Shown piece by piece: positions 1-8,679 of a stretch of 64,000 nt of DNA. Numbering within the stretch: position 1 is the stretch's first letter; each line of letters begins with the position of its first letter. Below the pieces are notes generated by a model, which did no database searches, was not told where the DNA came from, and worked only from the letters and a program-made list of their open reading frames with translations. A program made the translations under genes and the position numbers. This stretch comes from Flavobacteriaceae bacterium UBA1903 (GTDB taxonomy: Bacteria > Bacteroidota > Bacteroidia > Flavobacteriales > Flavobacteriaceae). The DNA is taken from the NCBI GenBank assembly GCA_002337605.1, contig DDGL01000014.1, forward strand, positions 613,770 through 677,769, given 5' to 3'.

Positions 1-438
1 ATTGGTATGCATCATGGCTACAATAATATTTTCGGCAGAGGCAACCAGGTCCATAGCGCCTCCCATACCTTTTACCATTTTTCCCGGAATTTTCCAGTTG
101 GCAATATCTCCATTTTGAGCTACTTCCATAGCCCCTAAAATAGTAAGGTCTACGTGTTGCCCTCTAATCATAGAAAAACTAATAGCCGAGTCGAAAAAAG
201 AAGCTCCTGGTAAAGCAGTAATAGTTTGCTTTCCGGCATTAATTAGGTCTGGATCTTCTTCACCTTCAAAGGGAAAAGGTCCCATTCCCAGAATACCATT
301 TTCACTTTGGAAATCTACTTCGATATCGTCCCGTACAAAATTGGCCACCAGTGTTGGTATACCAATTCCCAGGTTTACGTAATACCCGTTCTTAACTTCT
401 TTTGCAATACGCTTTGCGATTTGTTCTTTCGTTAACAT
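1..438 (-). CDS. scoB: 3-oxoacid CoA-transferase subunit B (partial, C-terminus outside window)
   Basis: The visible 146 codons, beginning MLTKEQIAKRIAKE, match the beta subunit of succinyl-CoA:3-ketoacid CoA-transferase, which moves CoA from succinyl-CoA to acetoacetate in ketone-body or short-chain acid metabolism. The family SENG segment that carries the catalytic glutamate is present (QSENGILGMGP), as is the NLGIGIPTLVANF start of the Rossmann-like fold. The ATG overlaps the stop codon of the upstream A subunit by one base (TAATG), so the two subunits are probably translationally coupled. The gene runs off the left edge of the window. Family assignment is firm; the exact acyl substrate is inference. 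Confidence 0.93.
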   Translation of the reverse strand, partial: MLTKEQIAKRIAKEVKNGYYVNLGIGIPTLVANFVRDDIEVDFQSENGILGMGPFPFEGEEDPDLINAGKQTITALPGASFFDSAISFSMIRGQHVDLTILGAMEVAQNGDIANWKIPGKMVKGMGGAMDLVASAENIIVAMMHTN

Positions 439-1139
439 TAGCTTTTTTGTCTTACGGTTCGTTGTTCAATTCTTTTTTCGTAGTTCTCTCCTTGGAAAAT
501 ACGTTGTACAAAAATTCCTGGAATATGAATTTCATTAGGATCCAGACTTCCTACAGGTAGTAGTTCTTCCACCTCAGCAACAGTGATCGTTGCTGCGCCA
601 CACATATTTGGATTAAAATTACGTGCAGTTCCTTTAAAAATTAAATTCCCTGCTTCATCTCCTTTCCATGCTTTTACAAAGGCAAAATCTGCTTTAAAAG
701 CGTGTTCCAGAATGTGCATTTTACCGTTAAATTCTCTGCTTTCTTTTCCTTCGGCCACTTCGGTACCGTACCCGGCTGGCGTGTAAAAAGCAGGGATGCC
801 ACTTTGAGCTGCCCGGGCACGTTGCGCCAGGGTTCCTTGTGGGATTAATTCAACATCTAATTCTCCACTTAACATCTGGCGTTCAAACTCGGCGTTTTCA
901 CCTACATAAGAAGAGATCATTTTTTTTATCTGTTTCTTCTGAAGTAATAACCCCAGACCAAAATCGTCCACCCCTGCATTGTTCGAAATACAGGTTACGT
1001 CTTTTACATTCAACCTAACGAGTTCCGTAATTGCGTTTTCAGGAATTCCGCTAAGGCCAAATCCGCCTAACATAAAGGTCATCCCATCTGTTGCGCCTTT
1101 ACAAGCTTCTGTTACGTTGGTTACTTTTTTATTAATCAT
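438..1139 (-). CDS. scoA: 3-oxoacid CoA-transferase subunit A
   Basis: This 233-residue protein is the alpha subunit of a type I CoA-transferase. The CoA-binding signature GGFGLSGIPE lies near residues 25-34, and the length is normal for bacterial ScoA. Its stop overlaps the scoB start as TAATG. The gene starts only 11 bases after the PBP1A gene on the same strand, so it is probably co-transcribed with it, although the two functions are unrelated. With ScoB it would interconvert acetoacetate/acetoacetyl-CoA with succinyl-CoA/succinate. Substrate preference cannot be read from the sequence. Confidence 0.93.
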   Translation of the reverse strand: MINKKVTNVTEACKGATDGMTFMLGGFGLSGIPENAITELVRLNVKDVTCISNNAGVDDFGLGLLLQKKQIKKMISSYVGENAEFERQMLSGELDVELIPQGTLAQRARAAQSGIPAFYTPAGYGTEVAEGKESREFNGKMHILEHAFKADFAFVKAWKGDEAGNLIFKGTARNFNPNMCGAATITVAEVEELLPVGSLDPNEIHIPGIFVQRIFQGENYEKRIEQRTVRQKS

Positions 1140-1150
1140 ACTATTGTTTA

Positions 1151-3466
1151 TTAAAAATCGAATTCATCTGGAATCTCATCTCCGTCACCATTGTCTTTAT
1201 ATTCGCTACAATTTGTTATAATAGAAAGGTTCTTTGGCTTTTTAAAGCCACTTGTTGAAATATTCAGCTCTTCGTTTGCATAGCAACTTTTCATATACAT
1301 TCCCCAGATTGGCAGTGCCATCGTAGCTCCTTGACCGTATGCGGTTCTTGCAAAGTGCGTAGCCCGATCTTCTCCACCTACCCACACACCAGTTACCAAA
1401 TTAGGTACGATCCCCATAAACCAACCGTCACTATTGTTTTGTGTGGTTCCCGTTTTTCCTGCTATTGGGTTTTTAAAATCGTATGGATAGCCCGTTACCA
1501 CATCTTTATACAATTGTGAACTTCGCCACGTCCCACGCAATCGTGAGCCCGAACCCGACTGTGTTACTCCTTCCATTAAACTCAAGGTAACATACGCTGT
1601 TTCATCGCTAATTACGTCACGTGTTTCCGGAACATTCTGATACAGAACGGTTCCGTTTTTATCTTCAATTCTGGTAATTAAGGTAGGCTTTATATACACC
1701 CCTTCATTTGCAAAAGTACTATAGGCACCCACCATTTCGTACAAGGTTACATCTGGTGTTCCTAATGCAATAGACGGAGCTTCAGGAACATCGCTAATGT
1801 CCACCCCCATTTTCTCTATTAGGTCTATCACGGGTTTAGGGCCAACTCTATCGATAAGCCGTGCGGTGATCGTATTTACCGATTGCGCAAGGGCTTCTTT
1901 TAAATTCATCATTCCACCGTACTTACCTCCAGAGTTTTTAGGTGTCCAGGGCTTTAAGAGTCCATATTTACCGGCTTCTATAGTCTTTGGAGTATTAGGG
2001 AGCGTATCACATGGAGACATGTGCATCTGGTCAATGGCTGTGGCATAAACAAATGGTTTAAAGGTAGACCCTATCTGGCGTTGCCCTGTTTTCACCATAT
2101 CGTATTTAAAATTTTTATAATCGGCTCCACCTACCCAGGCTTTCACCTCGCCTGTAGTCGGGTCCATAGACATCATACCTGCTCGTAAAATACCTTTATA
2201 ATAGCGCAAAGAATCCATGGGTGTCATTACAGTATCTATGTACCGTTCTTTATTTTCCCAGGTGAAAATGCGCATTTTTGTTTTTTTCTTAAAACTGGCA
2301 ATGATTTCTTTTTCAGACTTGCCTTGCTTCTCAAGTTCTCTCCAACGATCACTCCGGCGCATTCCGGAATTCATAATACTTGCTGTTTCTTCTTCCGTAA
2401 TATCACGGAAAGGCGCTGTTTTATTTTTCTCGTTTTGCTTATCAAATTCTCGTTGCAGATTTATCATATGCCTTGTGGTCGCTTCCTCGGCATACTCCTG
2501 CATTTTTGAATCTAGGGTGACAAAAACCTTCATTCCGTCACTGTCAATATTATAAAAACTACCGTCTGGCTTTGGATTTTCTTTGGCCCAATCTTTCATA
2601 TACCCACGAACATACTCCCGGAAATAGGTTGCCAAACCTTCGTTATGATCCTGCGGGGTAAATTTTACATTCAACGGAAGGGCTTGTAACGAATCCTTAA
2701 CCTGCTCGGTTATAAAATCGTATTTCTCCATTTGTGCAAGCACTACATTTCTTCGGTTTTTAACACCTACCGGATTTCGTACAGGATTATATAAGGAGGA
2801 ATTTTTAAACATCCCCACTAGCATTGCCGATTCTGATGTACTTAATTCTGAAGGCGGCTTGTCGAAATAAATATTAGCTGCACTTTCAATACCAATCGCC
2901 AGGTTTAAAAAGTCGTATGTATTGAAATACATGGTAATGATTTCTTCTTTCGTGTATCGACGTTCGAGACGGGTCGCAATAACCCATTCCTTTATCTTTT
3001 GAACTCCACGCTGAAATTTATTTTTTGAAACCTGCTCCGTAAAAAACTGTTTAGCCAATTGCTGCGTGATCGTACTGGCACCTCCCTTGGTTCCCAGATA
3101 TGCTGCAGCCCTAACAAAACCTTTGGCATCAATCCCCGAATGGTCATAAAAGCGAATATCCTCAGTAGCTACCAAGGCATTTACCAAATGATCCGGTAAG
3201 TCTTCAAACTGAACGGGAGTACGGTTGTCTTTAAAGAATTTTCCAATCACTTTCCCGTCTGTAGATATTATTTGAGTTGCTAGATCCTTTTCAGGGTTTT
3301 CAAGGCTGGTTTCATCGGGAAGACTTCCGAAGAGTCCCCATGAAGCCAATAAGAATACTAAAACCACCAAGAGGACTCCACCTCCCAAGATCATCCAAAC
3401 GGTTCTTGCATGTTTCCGGTTCTGGTTCTGGGTGCTTTTCTTTTTTGTTTTTTTTGTCGTTGCCAT
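1151..3466 (-). CDS. Penicillin-binding protein 1A, bifunctional glycosyltransferase/transpeptidase
   Basis: This is a class A PBP of 771 residues that polymerises and cross-links peptidoglycan on the outer face of the inner membrane. A Lys-rich cytoplasmic tail is followed by one membrane segment (about 23-45). The GT51 domain shows its catalytic glutamate motif TEDIRFYDHSG (Glu102) and GGASTITQQLAKQ (128-140). The transpeptidase domain has all three motifs: STFK with nucleophile Ser467, SVN (529-531) and KTGT (671-674). It starts two bases after gldH, in the order ricT-gldH-PBP1A. The C-terminus is acidic (GDGDEIPDEF). All catalytic motifs are intact. Confidence 0.96.
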   Translation of the reverse strand: MATTKKTKKKSTQNQNRKHARTVWMILGGGVLLVVLVFLLASWGLFGSLPDETSLENPEKDLATQIISTDGKVIGKFFKDNRTPVQFEDLPDHLVNALVATEDIRFYDHSGIDAKGFVRAAAYLGTKGGASTITQQLAKQFFTEQVSKNKFQRGVQKIKEWVIATRLERRYTKEEIITMYFNTYDFLNLAIGIESAANIYFDKPPSELSTSESAMLVGMFKNSSLYNPVRNPVGVKNRRNVVLAQMEKYDFITEQVKDSLQALPLNVKFTPQDHNEGLATYFREYVRGYMKDWAKENPKPDGSFYNIDSDGMKVFVTLDSKMQEYAEEATTRHMINLQREFDKQNEKNKTAPFRDITEEETASIMNSGMRRSDRWRELEKQGKSEKEIIASFKKKTKMRIFTWENKERYIDTVMTPMDSLRYYKGILRAGMMSMDPTTGEVKAWVGGADYKNFKYDMVKTGQRQIGSTFKPFVYATAIDQMHMSPCDTLPNTPKTIEAGKYGLLKPWTPKNSGGKYGGMMNLKEALAQSVNTITARLIDRVGPKPVIDLIEKMGVDISDVPEAPSIALGTPDVTLYEMVGAYSTFANEGVYIKPTLITRIEDKNGTVLYQNVPETRDVISDETAYVTLSLMEGVTQSGSGSRLRGTWRSSQLYKDVVTGYPYDFKNPIAGKTGTTQNNSDGWFMGIVPNLVTGVWVGGEDRATHFARTAYGQGATMALPIWGMYMKSCYANEELNISTSGFKKPKNLSIITNCSEYKDNGDGDEIPDEFDF

Positions 3467-3468
3467 AC

Positions 3469-3957
3469 TTAAGGGGATTGTGTCACTTCTTCAATACTTA
3501 TTCCTACATCGGTAATGCCAGGTAATTGGCTAACGCCCTCTGTTTCGCCGTTATTGCGCACTGCCTGTGTTAGAATTATGTTATAATTTCCACTTTCTGA
3601 AAATTGAATCTGTTCCCGAAGCCACAATTTATTTTCTTTTACACTCCCAATACCTTCTCCCATCCATTCGCCATTAGGGTATGCCATTTTATATTCTAAT
3701 GTATCGGTAATGGTTTTTCCATGTGGAAATTCAATCGCTGCAATTAAAAAAAGGTTGTTAAACGGATAGTCGTTTGTATTTCGAAGGTTAATAAATACAT
3801 TAAAATTCTTCACCGAATCCAGGGGTGGGACTGTAAACACAACTTCCTGTTGCTTATCCCAAGTGCCGCCCATAGATCGGGTTTCACTCCAAACCACTTT
3901 ACTATCGCAGGACGAGCAAACTACCAATATCACTAGAGCTACAAAAACATTACGCAT
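3469..3957 (-). CDS. gldH: Gliding motility lipoprotein GldH
   Basis: GldH is a lipoprotein needed for gliding and for T9SS function in Flavobacterium johnsoniae. The start is placed at MRNVFVALVIL, not at an upstream in-frame start, because this ATG directly begins a signal peptide ending in CSSCDSK, which places a lipidated cysteine about residue 17. The upstream extension would be Lys-rich and overlaps ricT in another frame. The mature part is 145 residues with the family pattern W-SET, N-R-NDYPFNNLFL and GEWMG-GIG. The ATG overlaps the ricT stop by 8 bases. It contains no enzymatic motif. Confidence 0.9.
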   Translation of the reverse strand: MRNVFVALVILVVCSSCDSKVVWSETRSMGGTWDKQQEVVFTVPPLDSVKNFNVFINLRNTNDYPFNNLFLIAAIEFPHGKTITDTLEYKMAYPNGEWMGEGIGSVKENKLWLREQIQFSESGNYNIILTQAVRNNGETEGVSQLPGITDVGISIEEVTQSP

Positions 3958-5212
3958 TGTTCTTAGGTTTAGGTTTTGGTCTTCTTTTTTTGTTTTGAGA
4001 GGTTCCTTTTTTTGGAGCACTCCCCTTTTGTTGGTTTCCGCCTTTGCCCTGGACACTTTTTTTATTGCGGCTGTTTCGTTTACCGCTACGTTTCTTTTTT
4101 CTATTGCTTTTCGACTGTTTAGGGCGGTCGAATCTTGTGAGACTATCTTGCCCCACTACATCGCTGTATACTTTTTCGCTGGAAACTACAACATCTTCAA
4201 TGTACTCTTCCAGACTGGCAACCGTGTTTCCTTTTTTATTAATGGCAATAATTTCATTTACCTTTTCAACTTTTAAGGTGTGCCAGTTCATTCCGTCTTT
4301 TTCGTAAACGAACCACATTAACCCCTTAAAAATATCGGTTTTTTGGCAATAGGCGTTTCCTTTTTCGGTTTTTAACTTTACATCGCTCTTCGGAAATTCG
4401 GCCAATGCTTCCAAATAGGTATCTAGTTCGTAGTTAAGGCAACATTTCAACTTTCCACATTGCCCTGCTAATTTTTGCGGGTTCAGACTCAATTGCTGGT
4501 ATCGAGCTGCCGATGTATTCACAGACCTGAAATCGGTTAACCACGTAGAACAGCACAACTCGCGCCCACAAGAACCAATCCCGCCTAAACGCGCTGCTTC
4601 CTGACGCAATCCAACCTGTTTCATCTCGATACGGGTGTTGAATGTACGTGCAAATTCTTTGATCAACTGACGAAAATCTACCCGTTCTTCAGCAGTATAG
4701 TAAAAAATAGCTTTGGAACCATCGCCCTGAAACTCGATATCACTCAGCTTCATTTGTAGACCTAATCGAATGGCTATCTCCCGAGATCTTTTTTGAATAT
4801 CGGCTTCGCGATCTCTGCATTCCTGCCAGACATCGATGTCTTTTTGAGAGGCTTTTCGGTATATTTTTGGAAGTGCAGGAATGTCAATAACCTCCTTTTT
4901 TTTCTTCATCTGGACACGCACCAGTTCACCCGTAAGGGTTACCATGCCAATATCATGGCCTGGAGAAGCTTCGGTAGCGACAGTGTCTCCAATAGATAGA
5001 GAAAGTTTATCTGGATTCTGGTAAAAATGTTTGCGTCCGTTCTTAAAACGAACTTCCACCGCATTAAACGGTTCCTGATTGCCGGGAAGCGACATATTTG
5101 AAAGCCAGTCGAACACCGTCAATTTATTACAGCCATCGGTGCCGCAAGTACCATTGTTCTTGCAACCCTTTGGCTGCCCATTGGCGCCCGTGGCACAGCT
5201 GGTACAGCCCAT
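3950..5212 (-). CDS. ricT: PSP1 domain protein RicT/YaaT-like
   Basis: This 420-residue protein is related to RicT of the RicA-RicF-RicT complex, which binds Fe-S clusters and influences RNA maturation in Bacillus; its role in Bacteroidota is unknown. It has a Cys-rich N-terminus (C3, C6, C17, C23, C28), then the PSP1 core with the conserved GGIGSCGRELCCSTWL and GQCGKLKCCLNYE cysteine motifs. The last 60 or so residues are an extremely basic, low-complexity Lys/Arg/Asn/Gly tail of the kind seen in RNA-binding proteins. It heads the ricT-gldH-PBP1A-sco run. The gene symbol rests on the PSP1 domain. Confidence 0.88.
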   Translation of the reverse strand: MGCTSCATGANGQPKGCKNNGTCGTDGCNKLTVFDWLSNMSLPGNQEPFNAVEVRFKNGRKHFYQNPDKLSLSIGDTVATEASPGHDIGMVTLTGELVRVQMKKKKEVIDIPALPKIYRKASQKDIDVWQECRDREADIQKRSREIAIRLGLQMKLSDIEFQGDGSKAIFYYTAEERVDFRQLIKEFARTFNTRIEMKQVGLRQEAARLGGIGSCGRELCCSTWLTDFRSVNTSAARYQQLSLNPQKLAGQCGKLKCCLNYELDTYLEALAEFPKSDVKLKTEKGNAYCQKTDIFKGLMWFVYEKDGMNWHTLKVEKVNEIIAINKKGNTVASLEEYIEDVVVSSEKVYSDVVGQDSLTRFDRPKQSKSNRKKKRSGKRNSRNKKSVQGKGGNQQKGSAPKKGTSQNKKRRPKPKPKNNA

Positions 5213-5367
5213 AATTTTTTATATATAGTGGAGGTGGGAAAAGCGCATCACTCGTTAAAATTTCGCAGTTAAAATAGATTTCGACTGCGCTCAACCAGAC
5301 ATTGTTCGTGCTTTTCTATGAATAAACCTCTCGAAAATTAAACAAACGTTTTAATAGGTAAAGATAC

Positions 5368-5375
5368 CAAATATA
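5368..5375 (-). promoter_or_regulatory. Candidate -7 element upstream of ricT
   Basis: On the minus strand this reads TATATTTG, matching the Bacteroidota TAnnTTTG -7 element. It lies about 155 bases before the ricT ATG. I do not see a clear TTTG -33 partner, so confidence is low. Confidence 0.3.
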
Positions 5376-5379
5376 AGTT

Positions 5380-5407
5380 ACGAAGTACGAGCGACGAGGC
5401 ACGAATT
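5380..5407. repeat. Heptanucleotide tandem repeat (ACGANNN x4) in a gene-free gap
   Basis: Four consecutive 7-base units each begin ACGA (ACGAAGT, ACGAGCG, ACGAGGC, ACGAATT). A second, looser 7-8 base periodicity (AAATCGG, AAAATCG, AAATCAG) follows at about 5425-5446. They lie in the 308-base gap between ricT (ends 5212) and trhO (begins 5521). The gap otherwise holds a dispersed repeat fragment (TTTCGACTGCGCTCA at 5279-5293) and an inverted repeat (GAACCAAG at 5445-5452 with CTTGGTTC at 5501-5508). I see no gene in this gap. Confidence 0.6.
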
Positions 5408-5520
5408 TTTAAAGTAGAAAAATGAAATCGGAAAATCGAAATCAGAACCAAGAATAACGACGGTTCGCCTCACTCTCTTTAAGAAACATGAGGTCTTGCT
5501 CTTGGTTCCTGTTTCTTACA

Positions 5521-6552
5521 TCATTTTTTAAACCTAAGCTTTTCGCTACGCCCTTTTTTAAAAATCTTGTTGCTGTTTTGTTTCCCGCTGCGCAGTTTCT
5601 TTTGCTCTTCGTAGGGCAATTGAATTATTTCATTACACTCGGTAGAACAGCACAACTCCATAGCTTTAGAACAACGTTCGCATTGAATGAACAACAAATG
5701 GCAGGCCTCATTGGCACAGTTTACGTGCGTATCGCAAGGTGTGCCACATTGGTGGCAATGGGCGATAATATCTTCTGAAATGCGCTCCCCCCGACGGTGA
5801 TCGAACACAAAATTCTTTCCCATAAATTTATTTTCTAAGCCTTTATGCTCAACCTGTCGCGCATACTCAATAATACCGCCTTCCAGCTGAAACACATTTT
5901 TAAAACCTTTGTGTTTATAATAGGCGCTGGCTTTTTCGCAACGGATGCCGCCTGTGCAGTACATCACTAACTTTTTATCTTCTTTATGGTCTTTTAGATC
6001 TTCTTCAATAATGTCTAAACTATCCCGGAATGTATCTACGTCTGGTGTAATGGCACCTTTAAAATGGCCGATCTCACTTTCGTAATGATTGCGCATATCT
6101 ACCAAGACTGTGTCTGGATCATCGAGTAGTTGGTTGAAACCTTCAGCATCTACGTGAATTCCTTTATTGGTAACGTCGAACGTATTGTCGTTTAATCCGT
6201 CGGCCACGATCTTGTCGCGTACTTTTACCTTCAGCTTTAAAAAAGATTTTAAGTCGTGCTCAATGGCTATGTTTAGGCGCACATTTTCCAAGAAATAGAT
6301 GCCGTCTAGGAAGTTTTTAAAGGCTTCAAAATTATGGGCAGGGACAGAGAGTTGCGCATTTATGCCTTCGTGTGCCACATAAATACGGCCCAAAACCGCT
6401 AGCTCATCCCAGGCTACAAAAAGGTGATTTCTAAAAAGTTCTGGATTGCCAAGGTTGGCGTATTGGTAAAAAGACAGCGTTAAACGTTCTTCGCCGGCTT
6501 CTTCCAGCATAGCGGCTCGTTCTTTCGCACTCATTTTATTGTACAGTTGCAT
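5521..6552 (-). CDS. trhO: Oxygen-dependent tRNA uridine(34) hydroxylase, rhodanese family
   Basis: TrhO/UPF0176 proteins install 5-hydroxyuridine at the tRNA wobble position using O2. The 343-residue protein has the N-terminal acylphosphatase-like domain (YVAHEGINAQLSVP, about 58-71), then a rhodanese domain with the catalytic loop YCTGGIRCEKA (Cys199). A C-terminal Cys-rich zinc-binding-like segment (about 265-310) holds several CxxC pairs, and a basic tail follows. Length and motif order are those of the longer Bacteroidota/proteobacterial form. It stands alone on its strand. Confidence 0.93.
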   Translation of the reverse strand: MQLYNKMSAKERAAMLEEAGEERLTLSFYQYANLGNPELFRNHLFVAWDELAVLGRIYVAHEGINAQLSVPAHNFEAFKNFLDGIYFLENVRLNIAIEHDLKSFLKLKVKVRDKIVADGLNDNTFDVTNKGIHVDAEGFNQLLDDPDTVLVDMRNHYESEIGHFKGAITPDVDTFRDSLDIIEEDLKDHKEDKKLVMYCTGGIRCEKASAYYKHKGFKNVFQLEGGIIEYARQVEHKGLENKFMGKNFVFDHRRGERISEDIIAHCHQCGTPCDTHVNCANEACHLLFIQCERCSKAMELCCSTECNEIIQLPYEEQKKLRSGKQNSNKIFKKGRSEKLRFKK

Positions 6553-6594
6553 GCTATACTAATTTTAGGGTGTTTAAGGAATTGTTTTAAGAGG

Positions 6595-6602
6595 CAAAGA
6601 TA
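6595..6602 (-). promoter_or_regulatory. Candidate -7 element for trhO
   Basis: The minus strand reads TATCTTTG, an exact TAnnTTTG match, about 43 bases before the trhO ATG. The -33 region is T-rich but has no clean TTTG. Confidence 0.45.
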
Positions 6603-6659
6603 CAGCTTTTGAAAAAAATTATTTTTAAATTGTAGGAACTTCCAAACAGATCAAAGATT

Positions 6660-7373
6660 ATGAAGCGTGTTTTTACTTTACTTATTTTTATATCAATTAG
6701 CTTAAATTCTTTTGCTCAAGACCCGCAAATCTTTGGGCAAAGTTGGCGTTGTGAGGGTGTAACTCTTGACACTGGTACATACATCCCTACGCCAATTGTA
6801 GCCAACTCATACCATCCATATGGTGATTTTTATCCGGATAGTGCTATTATTTCGTTCTGTGAAGCACAAAGTACGCAAAGTGTTTTTAGTGGAACTGAAA
6901 ATGTATTTAATCTTGAAGGCGATATAGCTATTATAGGTGGTCCTTGCGATACAAGTACCCAACAAAGCTTTCAATCTCTTTATTTTGGAGTCTATTGGGA
7001 AGCTAATGACGTACCTATAAATCCTTTTACATACACTATTGTTGATGATGGAGATACTAAATTGTTACAAGTAGAGAACGCAAATGGCGCCATTGCGCAT
7101 TATACAAATGCTACGCTCAATGTAACTGATTTTAAAGATGTAACAATTGCTCTCTATCCAAACCCTGCAAATGAGCACATAACTATTGCTTCCAATGATG
7201 CTTCCATAGAAAACCTTTCAATTTTCAACATACACGGCCAAGAAGTAATGACTGTAAAGTTTCAGCAAAACAACCCAACACTCAACATTAGCAATTTACA
7301 AGCAGGCGTATATTTCCTAAAAGCTGAAAGCGATACCGGGCAACAACTCACTACTAAGTTTGTAAAACAATAG
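6660..7373 (+). CDS. Secreted protein with T9SS type A C-terminal sorting domain
   Basis: This 237-residue protein is exported by Sec and then by the type IX secretion system. A signal peptide (MKRVFTLLIFISISLNSFA-Q) leads to a 140-residue N-terminal region with four cysteines that I do not recognise. The last 75 residues are a classic type A sorting domain: LYPNPANEHITI, then IFNIHGQEV, LNISNLQAGVYFLK and the C-terminal KFVKQ. It is followed by a good intrinsic terminator. The passenger function is unknown; its small size suggests an adhesin-like or binding role rather than a large enzyme. Confidence 0.88.
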   Translation: MKRVFTLLIFISISLNSFAQDPQIFGQSWRCEGVTLDTGTYIPTPIVANSYHPYGDFYPDSAIISFCEAQSTQSVFSGTENVFNLEGDIAIIGGPCDTSTQQSFQSLYFGVYWEANDVPINPFTYTIVDDGDTKLLQVENANGAIAHYTNATLNVTDFKDVTIALYPNPANEHITIASNDASIENLSIFNIHGQEVMTVKFQQNNPTLNISNLQAGVYFLKAESDTGQQLTTKFVKQ

Positions 7374-7401
7374 CATCCCTATTCAAAACACATATTTAAG
7401 C

Positions 7402-7432
7402 CCTTCTTTTATATAACAAAGAAGGTTTTTTT
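7402..7432 (+). terminator. Intrinsic terminator after the T9SS cargo gene
   Basis: A perfect 8-base stem CCTTCTTT/AAAGAAGG with an 8-base loop is followed by seven T residues. It lies about 30 bases downstream of the stop codon. Confidence 0.8.
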
Positions 7433-7492
7433 GTTTGTAGACACGATAGGCAACTGTTAACAAAAACTTCAATTCCGTCACACTTCAGGTTG

Positions 7493-7520
7493 TTGCAAAC
7501 CCAAAGAAATAGTACTTTTA
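7493..7520 (+). promoter_or_regulatory. Candidate recA promoter
   Basis: TTG (7493-7495), a 17-base spacer, then TACTTTTA (7513-7520) is close to the Bacteroidota TTTG-N19-TAnnTTTG consensus. It would give a leader of about 30 bases before the recA ATG. No LexA-type palindrome is evident. Confidence 0.4.
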
Positions 7521-7553
7521 CTCTTTGGACTCCCCAATAAATAATCATAACTC

Positions 7554-8567
7554 ATGAGCACAGATAAAGAAAAAGACGCAAAATTAAAAGCACTCAAGCT
7601 TACGCTTGATAAAATGGACAAAACCTACGGCAAAGGAGCCGTCATGAAAATGGGCGATAGCGCTGTACAAGAGGTTGAAGTAATCTCAACGGGATCGTTA
7701 GGGTTGGACGTAGCCCTTGGAGTTGGCGGGTATCCCCGTGGTAGAGTCATTGAAATTTACGGGCCGGAATCTTCAGGTAAAACAACATTAACCCTACACG
7801 CTATAGCTGAAGCACAGAAAAAAGGAGGTATAGCCGCTTTTATTGATGCAGAACACGCGTTTGACCGCTATTATGCTGAAAAATTGGGGGTGGACATCGA
7901 AAATCTCATCATTTCCCAACCAGACAATGGAGAGCAGGCATTGGAAATTACTGATAATTTAATCCGTAGTGGCGCAATAGATATTATTGTCATCGACTCG
8001 GTTGCTGCCCTTACTCCCAAAAGTGAGATCGAAGGCGAAATGGGAGATAGTAAAATGGGACTACACGCCCGGTTGATGTCGCAAGCGCTTAGAAAATTAA
8101 CAGGTTCTATCAGCAAGACCAATTGTACCGTGATCTTTATTAACCAGTTACGTGAAAAAATCGGGGTGATGTTCGGGAATCCGGAGACGACCACTGGTGG
8201 AAATGCCTTGAAATTTTACTGCTCGGTACGTTTGGATATTCGTCGTTCTACACAAATTAAGGACAGTAATAGCGCAGTACAAGGAAATAAAACACGTGTA
8301 AAAGTGGTAAAAAATAAAGTGGCGCCCCCTTTTAAAACAGCCGAGTTTGATATCATGTACGGGAAAGGAATTTCTAAAGTTGGTGAGATAATTGACTTAG
8401 GAGTAGATTTTGAAATCGTGAAAAAAGCAGGCTCCTGGTTTAGCTATGACGATACTAAGTTGGGGCAAGGGCGAGATGCTGTAAAGGCCCTTCTTTTAGA
8501 TAATCCAGAGCTCATGGAAGAGCTGGAAATTAAGATAAAAGATTCTATTGCCGCGTTAAACGAATAA
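7554..8567 (+). CDS. recA: Recombinase RecA
   Basis: RecA forms ATP-dependent filaments on single-stranded DNA for homologous recombination and SOS signalling. The 337-residue protein has Walker A GPESSGKT (70-77), the IIVIDSVAALTP Walker B region, the MGLHARLMSQALRK segment, and the INQLREKIGVMFGNPETTTGGNAL loop L2 region. The C-terminus is short but the end is intact. An adjacent strong inverted repeat follows the stop. It is a single-gene transcription unit by layout. Confidence 0.98.
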   Translation: MSTDKEKDAKLKALKLTLDKMDKTYGKGAVMKMGDSAVQEVEVISTGSLGLDVALGVGGYPRGRVIEIYGPESSGKTTLTLHAIAEAQKKGGIAAFIDAEHAFDRYYAEKLGVDIENLIISQPDNGEQALEITDNLIRSGAIDIIVIDSVAALTPKSEIEGEMGDSKMGLHARLMSQALRKLTGSISKTNCTVIFINQLREKIGVMFGNPETTTGGNALKFYCSVRLDIRRSTQIKDSNSAVQGNKTRVKVVKNKVAPPFKTAEFDIMYGKGISKVGEIIDLGVDFEIVKKAGSWFSYDDTKLGQGRDAVKALLLDNPELMEELEIKIKDSIAALNE

Positions 8568-8591
8568 TTTATAAGTTTTTAACGCAACCCT

Positions 8592-8636
8592 ACCTGTTAT
8601 CGGGTATCTACGCAGTGTAGAAGCCCGATAACAGGT
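8592..8636. repeat. 13-bp perfect inverted repeat with a nested hairpin downstream of recA
   Basis: ACCTGTTATCGGG (8592-8604) pairs perfectly with CCCGATAACAGGT (8624-8636). The 19-base loop itself contains TCTAC (8607-8611) pairing with GTAGA (8617-8621). No T-run follows, so it is not a textbook intrinsic terminator. It lies 24 bases after the recA stop and 44 bases before the sigma factor start. Confidence 0.85.
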
Positions 8637-8679
8637 GTGTTGTCTTAACCATAACAACCACTAACCATAGCGACTACGT

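Noticed and set aside
5438..5515. Inverted repeat GAACCAAG/CTTGGTTC with extra GAAA/TTTC pairs and a nested AAGAAAC/GTTTCTT pair downstream of trhO as a terminator.
   Set aside because: Loops are long, arms are interrupted and there is no T-run; kept only as a note in the gap entry.
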